Below are positions 40,475 to 50,191 of a stretch of DNA of 64,000 bases, one piece after another. A program made the position numbers and the translations under genes. The DNA comes from Buchnera aphidicola (Shivaphis celti) (GTDB taxonomy: Bacteria; Pseudomonadota; Gammaproteobacteria; Enterobacterales; Enterobacteriaceae): positions 220,875 through 284,874 of the forward strand of contig NZ_CP134977.1 in the NCBI RefSeq assembly GCF_039349365.1, given 5' to 3'. Within the stretch, counting starts at the first letter, position 1. The number at the start of each line of letters is the position of its first letter. Under the pieces are notes generated by a model. The model saw only the letters and a list, made by a program, of their open reading frames with translations. It searched no databases and was not told the origin of the DNA.

Positions 40475-41875
40475 TCAACATAATAAATTATTTACAGTTC
40501 TCGGAAATGGAATTAAATCTTTAACATTTTTTATACCAGTAATATAAGACAATAATCTTTCAAAACCTAAACCAAAACCAGAATGAGGAACAGTACCATA
40601 ACGACGTAAATCTAAATACCAATCATAGTCTTTAATATTTAACTGTAGTTCTAAAATTCTCTTTTTTAATACAGATATTCTTTCTTCACGCTGTGAACCC
40701 CCAATGACCTCTCCTATATTTGGTAGTAATAAATCCATAGCAGAAACGGTTTCTTTATCTTTATTCATTCTCATATAAAAAGATTTTAAATTTTTTGGGT
40801 AATTTTTAATAAAAATTGGTGATCGAAAATGATGATTTACAAGATATTTTTCATGATCAGAAGAAAGATCATCTCCTTTCTGGATATCATATAAAAACTT
40901 ATCCTTAGAACGTTGTAAAATTTCAATAGCTTCAAAATATTCAATTTGAGTAATTTTATTTAATATAAATTTTTCTAATCTTTGAAATATACTTAAATCT
41001 ATTTTTTGATACAAAAAATTTATATCAGGTACACAATGATCTAAAACATGTCGAATAATATGTTTAATTAAATTTTCAGATATTAAAATAATATCATTTA
41101 AATCTGTAAATGATTCTTCTATCTCTAACATCCAAAATTCTGACAAGTGACGAGTGGTATTAGAATTTTCAGCTCGAAAAATTGGACCAAATGTATATAC
41201 CTTTTTCATAGAACACGCATAAGATTCTGCAGTTAATTGCCCAGAAACTGTCAAAAATGATTCTTTTCCAAAAAAATCTTCTTGAAAATTTACTTTTCCA
41301 GATTCGTTTATTGGAAGATGATGAAAATTTAATGTTGAAACACGAAACATAGCACCAGCTCCCTCAGCATTTAAACTGGTAATAATTGGTGTAGAAACCC
41401 AAAAATAATTATTTTGACGCAAATAGTCATGCATTGCATAAAAAATTTCATTCCTTAATCGAGTAATGACACTGATCAAGTTAGTACGTGATTTTAAATG
41501 AGGAATTTTCCGCAAATATTTATTAGTACATTTCTTAGAAGATATAGGATAATACTCAGGTTGATCAACCCATCCAAAAACATTAATTTTTTTTACTTGA
41601 ATTTCATACCGTTGTTTCTTTCCAAGAGAATATATTAATTTTCCTATTACACAAATTGAACATCCTATGCTTAATTTTAATACTTCTGTATCATAATTGA
41701 GTATATTTTTTCGAATTAAAACTTGTATTGTATTAATACAAGAACCATCATAAATATCAATAAATGAAATTCCAGCTTTTGAATGTCTTCTATTACGCAC
41801 CCATCCAAATATTTTAATTGTTTGATTAACAAATAAATTATTTTCATATACTTCTTTAATTAATAATAATTTCAT
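40475..41875 (-). CDS. asnS: Asparaginyl-tRNA synthetase
   Basis: Charges tRNA-Asn. The N-terminal OB-fold (about 1-100, with IKIFGWVRNRRHSKAGISF) precedes a class II core with FFGKESFLTVSGQLTAE, GPIFRAENSNTTRHLSEFWM (motif 2) and GFGLGFERLLSYITG (motif 3). 466 residues, as in E. coli. It sits beside the porin gene, the same neighbour as in E. coli (asnS-ompF). Confidence 0.97.
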   Translation of the reverse strand: MKLLLIKEVYENNLFVNQTIKIFGWVRNRRHSKAGISFIDIYDGSCINTIQVLIRKNILNYDTEVLKLSIGCSICVIGKLIYSLGKKQRYEIQVKKINVFGWVDQPEYYPISSKKCTNKYLRKIPHLKSRTNLISVITRLRNEIFYAMHDYLRQNNYFWVSTPIITSLNAEGAGAMFRVSTLNFHHLPINESGKVNFQEDFFGKESFLTVSGQLTAESYACSMKKVYTFGPIFRAENSNTTRHLSEFWMLEIEESFTDLNDIILISENLIKHIIRHVLDHCVPDINFLYQKIDLSIFQRLEKFILNKITQIEYFEAIEILQRSKDKFLYDIQKGDDLSSDHEKYLVNHHFRSPIFIKNYPKNLKSFYMRMNKDKETVSAMDLLLPNIGEVIGGSQREERISVLKKRILELQLNIKDYDWYLDLRRYGTVPHSGFGLGFERLLSYITGIKNVKDLIPFPRTVNNLLC

Positions 41876-41995
41876 TTTAAAAATCCTATTTATTTATAAA
41901 ATCAAATTAAATAAAATTATACTAAGTATTAATATTAATAGTAAAAATACTAGTATCGATGAATTATATATATGAAAAAACTTCAGATATAATAT

Positions 41996-42940
41996 TTATT
42001 TTTTTGAAAAATAATTTTTTTTACATTGTGATGAACAAAAATAAGAATATTTTTTAGAACACAATGTACATTGAATAAATAATTTATGACAAAAGTCATT
42101 TTTACAATTTATATAGTCATCACATGGTATACCACAATTATAACATATAGATAGAATATCATTCGATATTCTTTCTGCAATACGATTATCAAAAACAAAC
42201 ATTTTTCCTTGGAATTTAATTTCAAAATTATTTTTACGTGATTCATATAAATAATTTAAAATACCTCCATGTATTTGGTATACTTTGTTAAATCCATTAT
42301 GTTTCAACCATGCTGTTGCTTTTTCGCAACGAATTCCTCCTGTACAATACATAACTATGTTTCTTTTTTTATATTTTTTTAAAAAATCTACAATTATTCT
42401 CAATTGAGATCTAAAAGTTTCTCCAGGTATTTTTATTGCATTAATAAAATGACCAATAACATATTCATATTCATTGCGCATGTCAACACAAATCGTATCT
42501 TTTTTTTTTAATATGTTATTAACATCGCTAATCTTTAAATAATTTCCAACATTATTAAAATCAATATTTTTATCTTTTAAACCATCGGATATAATTTTTT
42601 TACGTATTTTAATTTGTAACATCCAAAATGATTTTCTTATATCTAAAGATTGATTAATATGAATGTTGTAAAAAATATTATCTAAATTAGATAAACAAAT
42701 TTTAAACTGATTGATATTTTCTTTTAAAACACTAATTTGAGCATTTACACCTTCCTTCGAGATATAAATTCTTCCAAAAATTTCTAACTTTAAGAAAATA
42801 ATATACATTTTATTTCTTAAAGTAATAGGATCATTGATATCACAATACTTATAAAAAGATAATGTATATCTTGATCGAGAATCATGTAACATATCTATTT
42901 TCAGTTGCTTTTTTGAATAAATATTATGTAATAATTTCAT
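41996..42940 (-). CDS. trhO: tRNA uridine(34) hydroxylase, rhodanese family
   Basis: Oxygen-dependent hydroxylation of U34 in some tRNAs, an early step to cmo5U or mo5U. The rhodanese domain has the active cysteine in VMYCTGGIRCEKATAW, and a C-terminal cysteine-rich region (CYNCGIPCDDYINCKNDFCH and further CxxC pairs) probably binds metal. About 314 residues (E. coli YceA 350; the loss is the C-terminal tail). ATG 42940 is chosen because GGGA lies just upstream and it matches the family start; an upstream ATG at 42970 is also in frame. Confidence 0.93.
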   Translation of the reverse strand: MKLLHNIYSKKQLKIDMLHDSRSRYTLSFYKYCDINDPITLRNKMYIIFLKLEIFGRIYISKEGVNAQISVLKENINQFKICLSNLDNIFYNIHINQSLDIRKSFWMLQIKIRKKIISDGLKDKNIDFNNVGNYLKISDVNNILKKKDTICVDMRNEYEYVIGHFINAIKIPGETFRSQLRIIVDFLKKYKKRNIVMYCTGGIRCEKATAWLKHNGFNKVYQIHGGILNYLYESRKNNFEIKFQGKMFVFDNRIAERISNDILSICYNCGIPCDDYINCKNDFCHKLFIQCTLCSKKYSYFCSSQCKKNYFSKK

Positions 42941-42998
42941 AACATTCCCAATAAAATAAAAATATTTCAACTATTTTATTTAAAAATTATTTATTTAA

Positions 42999-45851
42999 TT
43001 AATATGACAGTTTATTTTTTTTTTTAACAAGGTTTTTACGATGTAAAATTAAAATTTTTAGTTCTTTCCGTTTTTTTGAAATTATTTCTTCTTCAGCACA
43101 TTGAATAAATTTTTTTTTTTTTAATATATCATTTAAATGTTGAATTTTTTTTTCAACTAAATTAATTTCTTTATCTATTTTTTTTAAAAAAAAATTTAAA
43201 TACAATGATTTATCTATTTCAATAAAAAAGTTAATTTTTTCAACAATCTGTATAAAAGAATTTTCTGGAATATTATAATCTGAATGAAAAATTTTTACTT
43301 CACTTAAGTAACTCATTTTTTTTATAATGTGAGTATAAGACAAAATATATTTTTTATAGTTTTCTGTGATATTAGATATTGAAAAACATAATAAATCATT
43401 ATATTTCATATTTAGTTCTATTCTTACTTTTCTGATAAATAAAATTATTTTTTGAATGAAATAAACAGTTTTCACTATTAGAGAATTATCACCCATATTA
43501 TCATTAAAATTAGGAAATTTTTGTAACATAATAGTTTGTGCATTAACATTCATTGTTTTCATTATTTTGATCCAGATATATTCAGTAATAAAAGGAATAA
43601 TAGGATGGGCTATTCTTAATAGGATTTCAAAAACATATATTAAATTACATTTAATATATTCAATTTCAGTTAAACTACCTATTTTAAAAAAAATTTTAAC
43701 AAATTCTATGTACCAATCACAAAATTTATGCCAAAAAAAATTATGCAATGCATTTGCAGCTAAATCAAATCGATATGTATCCAATGCATCTCTGTATATT
43801 TTAATAAAATCATTTAGTTCAACTAAAATCCAAATGTCAAAAATGCAAAACATATTTTTCTTTAATTTTTTTTGTTTTTTACTTATATTTAATAAAATAA
43901 ATTTACTAGCATTCCAAATTTTATTACAAAAATTTCTATATCCTTTTAGACGATTCATATCCCAATTAATACTTCTAGTATGTGAAGATAATGAGGTAAA
44001 TGTAAATCGTAATGCATCTGCTCCAAAACCTAAAATTCCATCAGGAAAATTATCCTTAGTATTACGATATATTTTTTTTTCTAGATTATTTTTAATATTA
44101 TTACTCATCCTTTTTTTTAATAAATTATCTAAACTAATACCATCAATAATATCCAATGGATCTAAAACATTGCCTTGAGATTTGGACATTTTTTTTCCTT
44201 GTTCATCCTTAATTAACCCTGTAATATAAACGGTTTTAAAAGGAATCTGTGCATTACCATGATGATCCTTAATGGTATACATAGTCATCATAATCATACG
44301 AGCAATCCAAAAAAAAATAATATCAAAACCACTAATCAAAACACTAGTAGGATGAAAATTTTTCAATAATTTTTTTTCTTTTGGCCAATCTAAAGATAAA
44401 AATGTCCATAAACTAGAAGAAAACCATGTATCTAAAACATCCGGATCTTGTTTTAGTGGTATATTATCATTAATATTATGTCTTTTTCGAATATCATATT
44501 CATTATATCCAACATATATTTTACCTGTTAAATCATACCATACAGGTATTCGATGTCCCCACAATAATTGACGTGAAATACACCAATCTTGAATATTATA
44601 CATCCAAGAAAGATACATATTTTTATATTGAACTGGGATAAAATTAATTTTTTGATTATTTACTACAGAAATTGCTTGTTTAGCAAGTTTTTTTGTACGC
44701 AAATACCATTGATTAGTTAACATTGGTTCAAGAATTTCTCCACTTCTATCTCCATATAATACTGTAGTTTCTGTTTTTAATACTTGATATAACATACTTT
44801 TTTCTTTTAAAATATTTACGATAATTTTTCTTGCCAATAACCTAGTTTTTCCTTGCAATATTTTAGGAATACTTTCATTATATAAATGTATTAAATCTCC
44901 TTGAGAATCATAAACAGTAGCATGTTTGCTCACTAAACCCGTAGTAGTAAAAATATTAATCATCAACAACTTATGTTGTACAGCAATAGCATAATCATTA
45001 AAATCATGAGCAGGGGTAATTTTTACACAACCTGTTCCTTTATTTATCTCAACAAATCTATCAGCAATAATAGGAATTTTCCTATTTATAATAGGAACGA
45101 TTGCATAACATCCAATAAATTTTTTATATCTTTTATCATGTGGATGAACTGCAATTGCGGTATCTCCTAATAAAGTTTCTGGCCTAGTAGTTGCTACTAT
45201 AATAAATTGATCTTTATTATTCATTTTTCTATTATAAACAACAGCATATTTAATATACCACATATTTCCTATAATAGTTTTATGCTCTATTTCTAAATCA
45301 GAAATTACAGTTTGTAGTTTTATATCCCAATTACACAATTTTTTTTTACGATAAATTAATTTATTATTATACAAATCTATAAAAACTTTTTTTACTCCTA
45401 TTCTTGAAGCTTTATCTAATGTGAATCTTGTTCTATTCCAATCTACCGAACTACCTAATCTTTGAATTTGATAATTAATTTTTTTACTAATTTCTTTTTT
45501 CCATTTTAAACATTTTTTAATAAAATTAACTTTTCCTATATCATTAATATTTTTATTTTCTTCAATTTCAATTTTTTTCATCACAAGAATTTGTGTTGCA
45601 ATTCCTGCATGATCTAATCCCATTTGCCATAATGTATTATGGCCTTGCATACGAAAATACCGAATTAAAATATCAATAATTGTTTGTTGAAATGCATGAC
45701 CCATATGCAAATTACCTGTAATATTAGGAGGAGGCATCATAATACAAAAATTTTTTCTATGATTTGTATAATTACATTTAAAATAATTATTTTTTTTCCA
45801 CGTACGATATATTTTTTCTTCAATATTTTTTGGATTATATTCATTTTCCAT
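42999..45851 (-). CDS. valS: Valyl-tRNA synthetase
   Basis: Charges tRNA-Val and edits threonine. Class I signatures are PPPNITGNLHMGHAFQ (HIGH type) near residue 40 and GKKMSKSQGN (KMSKS) near 555. An editing domain lies between them (ATTRPETLLGDTA), then an anticodon-binding domain and a C-terminal coiled coil rich in lysine. 950 residues, almost exactly E. coli (951). Upstream on its strand lies a 1 kb gap where holC stands in E. coli. Confidence 0.97.
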   Translation of the reverse strand: MENEYNPKNIEEKIYRTWKKNNYFKCNYTNHRKNFCIMMPPPNITGNLHMGHAFQQTIIDILIRYFRMQGHNTLWQMGLDHAGIATQILVMKKIEIEENKNINDIGKVNFIKKCLKWKKEISKKINYQIQRLGSSVDWNRTRFTLDKASRIGVKKVFIDLYNNKLIYRKKKLCNWDIKLQTVISDLEIEHKTIIGNMWYIKYAVVYNRKMNNKDQFIIVATTRPETLLGDTAIAVHPHDKRYKKFIGCYAIVPIINRKIPIIADRFVEINKGTGCVKITPAHDFNDYAIAVQHKLLMINIFTTTGLVSKHATVYDSQGDLIHLYNESIPKILQGKTRLLARKIIVNILKEKSMLYQVLKTETTVLYGDRSGEILEPMLTNQWYLRTKKLAKQAISVVNNQKINFIPVQYKNMYLSWMYNIQDWCISRQLLWGHRIPVWYDLTGKIYVGYNEYDIRKRHNINDNIPLKQDPDVLDTWFSSSLWTFLSLDWPKEKKLLKNFHPTSVLISGFDIIFFWIARMIMMTMYTIKDHHGNAQIPFKTVYITGLIKDEQGKKMSKSQGNVLDPLDIIDGISLDNLLKKRMSNNIKNNLEKKIYRNTKDNFPDGILGFGADALRFTFTSLSSHTRSINWDMNRLKGYRNFCNKIWNASKFILLNISKKQKKLKKNMFCIFDIWILVELNDFIKIYRDALDTYRFDLAANALHNFFWHKFCDWYIEFVKIFFKIGSLTEIEYIKCNLIYVFEILLRIAHPIIPFITEYIWIKIMKTMNVNAQTIMLQKFPNFNDNMGDNSLIVKTVYFIQKIILFIRKVRIELNMKYNDLLCFSISNITENYKKYILSYTHIIKKMSYLSEVKIFHSDYNIPENSFIQIVEKINFFIEIDKSLYLNFFLKKIDKEINLVEKKIQHLNDILKKKKFIQCAEEEIISKKRKELKILILHRKNLVKKKNKLSY

Positions 45852-46023
45852 ACTTTCACAAACTCCATAAAAAATAAAATATTATTTTTAATTTAATAAA
45901 TTTAAAAATACTGTAATTTAAAAAAAAAAAAAGAAAAAAATTTTTGTAATTTTTGTTTAATGAACAATCAAAAATATTTAAATACTCCAGTTGATATTTT
46001 TATATCAGCATATAAACATACAA

Positions 46024-46240
46024 CTATAATAACATCGAAAAATTTATTTTCTTAATATTTTCTAAATCAGAAAAATTTGACTGCAACTTTCTATAATGTT
46101 GAAAAAAATAATATGTATAAATTTCATCATTGGTTTCATTTAAATAATGATATAAATTATTCAGTAATTTATCAGAATTAAAAAAATAATCAAGTTATCG
46201 TATTCTTAAAATGATTATATATAATCGTTTTTGAGAATTA
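46024..46240 (-). pseudogene. Possible decayed holC (DNA polymerase III chi subunit)
   Basis: On the minus strand, 56 open codons run from 46194 to the TAG at 46024, interrupted upstream by TAA at 46195-46197. The translation contains NSDKLLNNLYHYLNETNDEI followed by tyrosines, which lines up without gaps with E. coli chi at DEKQAYRLDEALWARPAESF (K, two L and E coincide, with an aromatic residue opposite F). The position, immediately upstream of valS on the same strand, is where holC lies in E. coli. Length alone is not significant in such AT-rich DNA, so this is a hypothesis resting on weak similarity plus synteny. Confidence 0.3.
46202..46238. repeat. Long hairpin in the valS-argI gap
   Basis: GATTATATATAATC (46213-46226) is a perfect palindrome. 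The flanks extend the pairing through AAAA/TTTT and, after one bulge, ATTCTT/GAGAAT to about 18 bp. It could be an old terminator or a chance cruciform in decaying DNA. Confidence 0.45.
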
Positions 46241-46750
46241 CAAAATATATTTTAAAAATTACATATAATTAATTTATTCTATTTTTAAAATTTACCACCT
46301 GAACAATTTTCCTAAAATATTTTTTAATATCTTCCTTATTTTATAAATATTTTTTCCAAAAATATTTGTACAATCTATTAAATAAAAAAATAAAATTTAA
46401 AAAAAATATTTAACTATATATTGCATACTAATATCTATCAATGTTAAAAATTATATATCGTATTTCATGACATTTATACTATGAAATTATCGTTTTCAAA
46501 ACATATAATTTATATTCTTAAATATATTTCTTTATTATATCTTTTTTTTTAATAAATATTTATATCTTTTATTTTCAATATAATTAAATAAAAAATATTT
46601 TTCCAATCTAAACAAAACTCTTGTTTTTAACTAATTAATATGTAAATGACTATATTGATGAATAATATTTTCGAATATAAAAATTATAAAAATTTTTAAT
46701 AAAAAAATGATAATTTTTTATTTACAAAAAAAAGTAATATTTTTTTATTA

Positions 46751-46779
46751 ATAACATTATATTTGTAATATAATGTTAT
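46751..46779. promoter_or_regulatory. Perfect 13-bp palindrome upstream of argI
   Basis: ATAACATTATATT (46751-46763) and AATATAATGTTAT (46767-46779) are exact inverted repeats around TGT, 84 bases before the argI start. Trailing bases are A-rich rather than T-rich on the plus strand, so it does not look like a terminator. It does not match the E. coli ARG box. Confidence 0.4.
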
Positions 46780-46863
46780 AAAATATAAAAAAATTTAAAA
46801 AACTTTTATTTAAAAAATATTTGTATATAATAAATAAATATTCTAAACATTTAAAACATAAAT

Positions 46864-47877
46864 ATGAAAAAACTATACAAAAGAAATTTCTTAAAAATTT
46901 CTGATTTCAACAAATCAGAAATAACAAAAATTATTCAATTTGCACGTATTTTAAAAAAAAATAAAGAAAAAAAAAAAGAGGTCAGGTATTTAAAAAATAA
47001 AAAAATTGCTTTAATTTTTGAACAAGAATCTACCCGAACAAGATGTGCATTTGAAATTGCCGCTTTTGAACAAGGAGCATATACAAGTTACTTTGCTCCA
47101 AATAATTTACATTTAGGATATAAAGAATCTGCTCATGATACTATAAAAGTTATGGAAAAAATATATGATGGAATAGCATATCGGGGTATTAAACATAATA
47201 ATCTAAAAATATTATCTGAAAATTCTAATATTCCTATATGGAATGGATTAACTGAAAAATACCATCCAACACAATTATTAGCTGATATCTTAACTATGCA
47301 AGAATGTACACCGCAAAAAAAAATATCAGAAATTATTTGTACATATGTAGGAGATGCTTCTAATAACATAGCAAACACAATATTAGAATTAGCCTCTATA
47401 TTAGGATTTAATTTACGATTAGTTGCTCCAAAATTATATTGGCCAAATAAAAACACACTAAATAAATATCAAATTAAATATAATAAAAAAATATTATGTA
47501 CTGAAGATATTGAACAAGGTGTGAAAAATACTGATTTTATATACACTGATGTTTGGCTATCAATGGGAACAAATCAAAAAGAATTAGAAAAAAGGATAAA
47601 AATATTAAGAAAATATCAAGTCAATTATCAAATGTTAGAGTTAACAAAAAATTTAAATATTAAAGTATTACATTGTTTGCCTGCATTACATGATATAAAT
47701 ACTATTTTAGGAAAAAATATTTCTGAAAAATATAATATGCAAAATGGGATAGAAATTACCAATGATGTATTTCAGGACAATAAAAATATTATTTTCACAC
47801 AATCAAATAATAAATTACATACAATAAAATCACTAATGATATTAACATTAAAAAAAAATGTTAATATTCCTATATAA
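46864..47877 (+). CDS. argI: Ornithine carbamoyltransferase
   Basis: Makes citrulline from ornithine and carbamoyl phosphate in arginine synthesis. The carbamoyl phosphate site is Ser56 in ESTRTRCAFE, followed by HPTQLLAD (as YHPTQLLADILTMQE) and the ornithine and catalytic segment LHCLPALHD. 337 residues (E. coli 334). Position near valS and ridA matches E. coli argI rather than argF. pyrBI, between argI and ridA in enteric relatives, is absent. No ARG box was recognised. Confidence 0.96.
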   Translation: MKKLYKRNFLKISDFNKSEITKIIQFARILKKNKEKKKEVRYLKNKKIALIFEQESTRTRCAFEIAAFEQGAYTSYFAPNNLHLGYKESAHDTIKVMEKIYDGIAYRGIKHNNLKILSENSNIPIWNGLTEKYHPTQLLADILTMQECTPQKKISEIICTYVGDASNNIANTILELASILGFNLRLVAPKLYWPNKNTLNKYQIKYNKKILCTEDIEQGVKNTDFIYTDVWLSMGTNQKELEKRIKILRKYQVNYQMLELTKNLNIKVLHCLPALHDINTILGKNISEKYNMQNGIEITNDVFQDNKNIIFTQSNNKLHTIKSLMILTLKKNVNIPI

Positions 47878-47906
47878 TAAATTTTATTATTTAATTCAAT
47901 TTAATC

Positions 47907-47942
47907 AAAAAAAAAAAAAAAAAAGAAAGAAAGAAAGAAAAA
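47907..47942 (+). repeat. A18 run followed by (GAAA)4 before ridA
   Basis: Eighteen A residues (47907-47924) are followed by four GAAA units reaching to two bases before the ridA ATG region. The purine-rich tract occupies the place of the ribosome site. No better Shine-Dalgarno sequence is seen. Confidence 0.8.
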
Positions 47943-47944
47943 TT

Positions 47945-48328
47945 ATGAAAAAAATAATTAATACAAAAAAATCACCATTACCAATTGGACCATATCAACA
48001 AGGAATATTAATAGAAAACACTTTGTTTATTTCTGGTCAAATTGCAATAAATGAAAATAATCAGATTATATCTGATGATATTGGAATACAAACAAGAAAA
48101 ATATTAGAAAATATTAAAAATATTGTACAAACATCGAACTTAAAAATCAATGACATCGTGAAAATTAATATATTTACAACATGTTTAGATAAAATAAATA
48201 TCATAAATTCTATATACGAAAAATTTTTTATAAGTAATCAATCCATATTTCCAGCACGTACTTGTATTGAAGTAAGAAAGTTGCCAAAAAATGCAAAAAT
48301 AGAGATTGATGTAATAGCAATAAAATAA
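47945..48328 (+). CDS. ridA: 2-iminobutanoate/2-iminopropanoate deaminase RidA
   Basis: Hydrolyses reactive enamine and imine intermediates released by PLP enzymes, protecting amino acid metabolism. The YjgF/RidA signature is visible in SPLPIGPYQQGILIENTLFISGQI at the start and the C-terminal PARTCIEVRKLPKNAKIEIDVIA, with the arginine of ARTCIEV being the active-site residue. 127 residues (E. coli 128). An open frame extends upstream to 47858 through the A-rich repeat, but the family begins at ATG 47945. It ends before a strong hairpin. Confidence 0.95.
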   Translation: MKKIINTKKSPLPIGPYQQGILIENTLFISGQIAINENNQIISDDIGIQTRKILENIKNIVQTSNLKINDIVKINIFTTCLDKINIINSIYEKFFISNQSIFPARTCIEVRKLPKNAKIEIDVIAIK

Positions 48329-48343
48329 TGCAATTGTAATAAA

Positions 48344-48362
48344 TATGCCACAAAGTGGCATA
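48344..48362. terminator. TATGCCAC/GTGGCATA stem-loop between ridA and deaD
   Basis: A perfect 8-bp stem with four GC pairs and an AAA loop, between the converging ends of ridA and deaD. On the minus strand it is followed by a T-rich stretch, as expected of an intrinsic terminator for deaD; it can also serve ridA. Confidence 0.7.
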
Positions 48363-48382
48363 AAATCAGTGTTAAATATTTT

Positions 48383-50044
48383 TCATTTTTTCATTTTTTT
48401 TACACTTTTAGAATAATTAAATAATTTTATATTCATTGGTTTATTAAAAATTCTTGTATAAAAAAAAGTTTTAACAATATCTTTATTAAGATTTTTTGAC
48501 AACTCTACCGTAGAAAATGAAGAAAAAATTTTTACATTTCCAATATCGTAACTGTTAATATTGCCTTCATTAGCAATAGCTCCAACTATATGTTTGACTT
48601 CTACTCCATCTGTCTTTCCTAAAGAAATTCGATACACATTCATATTGAATTTATTTTTTTTGAATTTAAAATGACTAACTTTTTTAAACTTTCTACTTTT
48701 TAATAAATTTTTACTATTTGTATTACCCACACTATGAACAATTAATTTTCTTTCTCCTTGAGCGATTTTTAATAAAGCAGCAGCTAATGTAGTAATATCA
48801 TATTGTTCATCTGGATTAAATACTTTTAACAAATTTTTATATTTGTCAAGATCATGACTATTTAAATAATTTAATAATTTTTGAGAAAATCTTGCTATTC
48901 TACATTTACTTAATAAATGATCATCAGGTAATTCTACTCTAAGAATTGATTGTCGTGTAAAATGTTCAATATTTCTTAATAATCTTCGTTCACGATATTC
49001 AACAAATAATAATGCTTTACCCGGACGACCTGCTCTTCCAGTACGACCAATTCTATGAATATATGATTCTGCATCCATTGGAATATCATAATTAATTACT
49101 AAACTTATACGATCAACATCTAATCCTCTTGCTGCAACATCTGTTGCAATCAAAATATCCAATTTTCCATTTTTTAAACGTTCTAAAGTTTTTTCTCTAA
49201 TATTTTGATTCATATCTCCATTCAAAGCTGCACTATTATAACCATATTTTTCTAATGCTTCCGATACCTCTAAAGTTGCGCTTTTTGTACGAACAAAAAT
49301 AATTGTAGCAGAAAATTTTTCATATTCTAAAAAACGCACTAATCCATCAGTTTTTTTACAACAAACAATCCAATAATTTTGTTGAATTTTTGGAGTAGTA
49401 ATCATATTAGATTGAATTTTTACTTCTTTAGGAGTTATCATAAATTTTTGAGAAATTTTTTTAATAACATATGACATAGTTGCAGAAAATAATGCAGTTT
49501 GGTGTTTTCTTGGAATTTTAGAAAAAATATTTTCTACATCTTCTATAAAACCCATCCTTAACATTTCATCTGCTTCATCTAAAACTAAAGATTTTAAATA
49601 AGATAAGTTTAGCGTACCTTTTTTTAAATGATCTAATAATCTTCCTGGTGTACCAACAATAATTTGTGGACCTTTTTTTAATACTTTTAACTGAATGTCA
49701 TAACTCTGACCACCATATACAGCTAAAACTTTAATACAAGTGATGTACTTCGAAAATTCAGAAAAAGATTTTGCAACCTGAATTGCTAATTCTCTTGTTG
49801 GTGTTAAAACTAAAACTTGAGGAAATTTCAAATTAAAATTAATATTATGTAATAAAGGTAATGCAAATGCAGCAGTTTTTCCACTTCCAGTTTGCGCCAT
49901 TCCTAACACATCTTTTCCCGATAACAAATAAGGAATACATATTTTCTGTATTGGGGAAGGCTTTACATACTTCATTTCATGTAATGCTTTAATTAATAAT
50001 TTATTTAAACCAAAATTCAAAAATGAATTTTCAACTTGAATCAT
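48383..50044 (-). CDS. deaD: ATP-dependent RNA helicase DeaD (CsdA)
   Basis: DEAD-box helicase used in ribosome assembly and mRNA turnover, mainly in the cold. Motifs in order: [53 protein letters not shown] and [13 protein letters not shown]. The C-terminal RNA-binding domain is kept ([20 protein letters not shown]). 553 residues against 629 in E. coli; the arginine- and glycine-rich tail is missing. nlpI, between deaD and pnp in E. coli, is lost. Confidence 0.96.
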   Translation of the reverse strand: MIQVENSFLNFGLNKLLIKALHEMKYVKPSPIQKICIPYLLSGKDVLGMAQTGSGKTAAFALPLLHNINFNLKFPQVLVLTPTRELAIQVAKSFSEFSKYITCIKVLAVYGGQSYDIQLKVLKKGPQIIVGTPGRLLDHLKKGTLNLSYLKSLVLDEADEMLRMGFIEDVENIFSKIPRKHQTALFSATMSYVIKKISQKFMITPKEVKIQSNMITTPKIQQNYWIVCCKKTDGLVRFLEYEKFSATIIFVRTKSATLEVSEALEKYGYNSAALNGDMNQNIREKTLERLKNGKLDILIATDVAARGLDVDRISLVINYDIPMDAESYIHRIGRTGRAGRPGKALLFVEYRERRLLRNIEHFTRQSILRVELPDDHLLSKCRIARFSQKLLNYLNSHDLDKYKNLLKVFNPDEQYDITTLAAALLKIAQGERKLIVHSVGNTNSKNLLKSRKFKKVSHFKFKKNKFNMNVYRISLGKTDGVEVKHIVGAIANEGNINSYDIGNVKIFSSFSTVELSKNLNKDIVKTFFYTRIFNKPMNIKLFNYSKSVKKMKK

Positions 50045-50191
50045 GTAATATATATACCCTTTAAAATGTAAACGATGAATGTATATTAATAAATATAAAT
50101 GTATATTGTTAACAAAAAAAGTAACATAAATATATCCTTATTAATTAATATTTTAAATTTCATAAATATTGTTAAAATAAAATTTTATATT

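Larger units (their letters stand above)
45852..46863. other. 1012-base gene-poor gap between valS and argI
   Basis: The largest non-coding stretch in the window. It is strongly A/T-rich with many stops in all frames. It contains a possible remnant of holC on the minus strand (46024-46240), a long hairpin (46202-46238) and a perfect palindrome (46751-46779). Promoters for the divergent valS and argI must lie at its two ends. holC and pepA, the genes upstream of valS in E. coli, are not present as functional genes. Confidence 0.7.

Noticed and set aside
43567..44178. 203-codon open frame on the plus strand
   Set aside because: It lies wholly antisense to valS, whose frame is fully supported by synthetase motifs; the opposite strand of an AT-rich coding region opens by chance.
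46655..46680. TGATGAATAATATTTTCGAAT resembling half an ARG box before argI
   Set aside because: Only the left half fits the operator pattern; the right half lacks ATTCA, and arginine repression is not expected in such a reduced genome.
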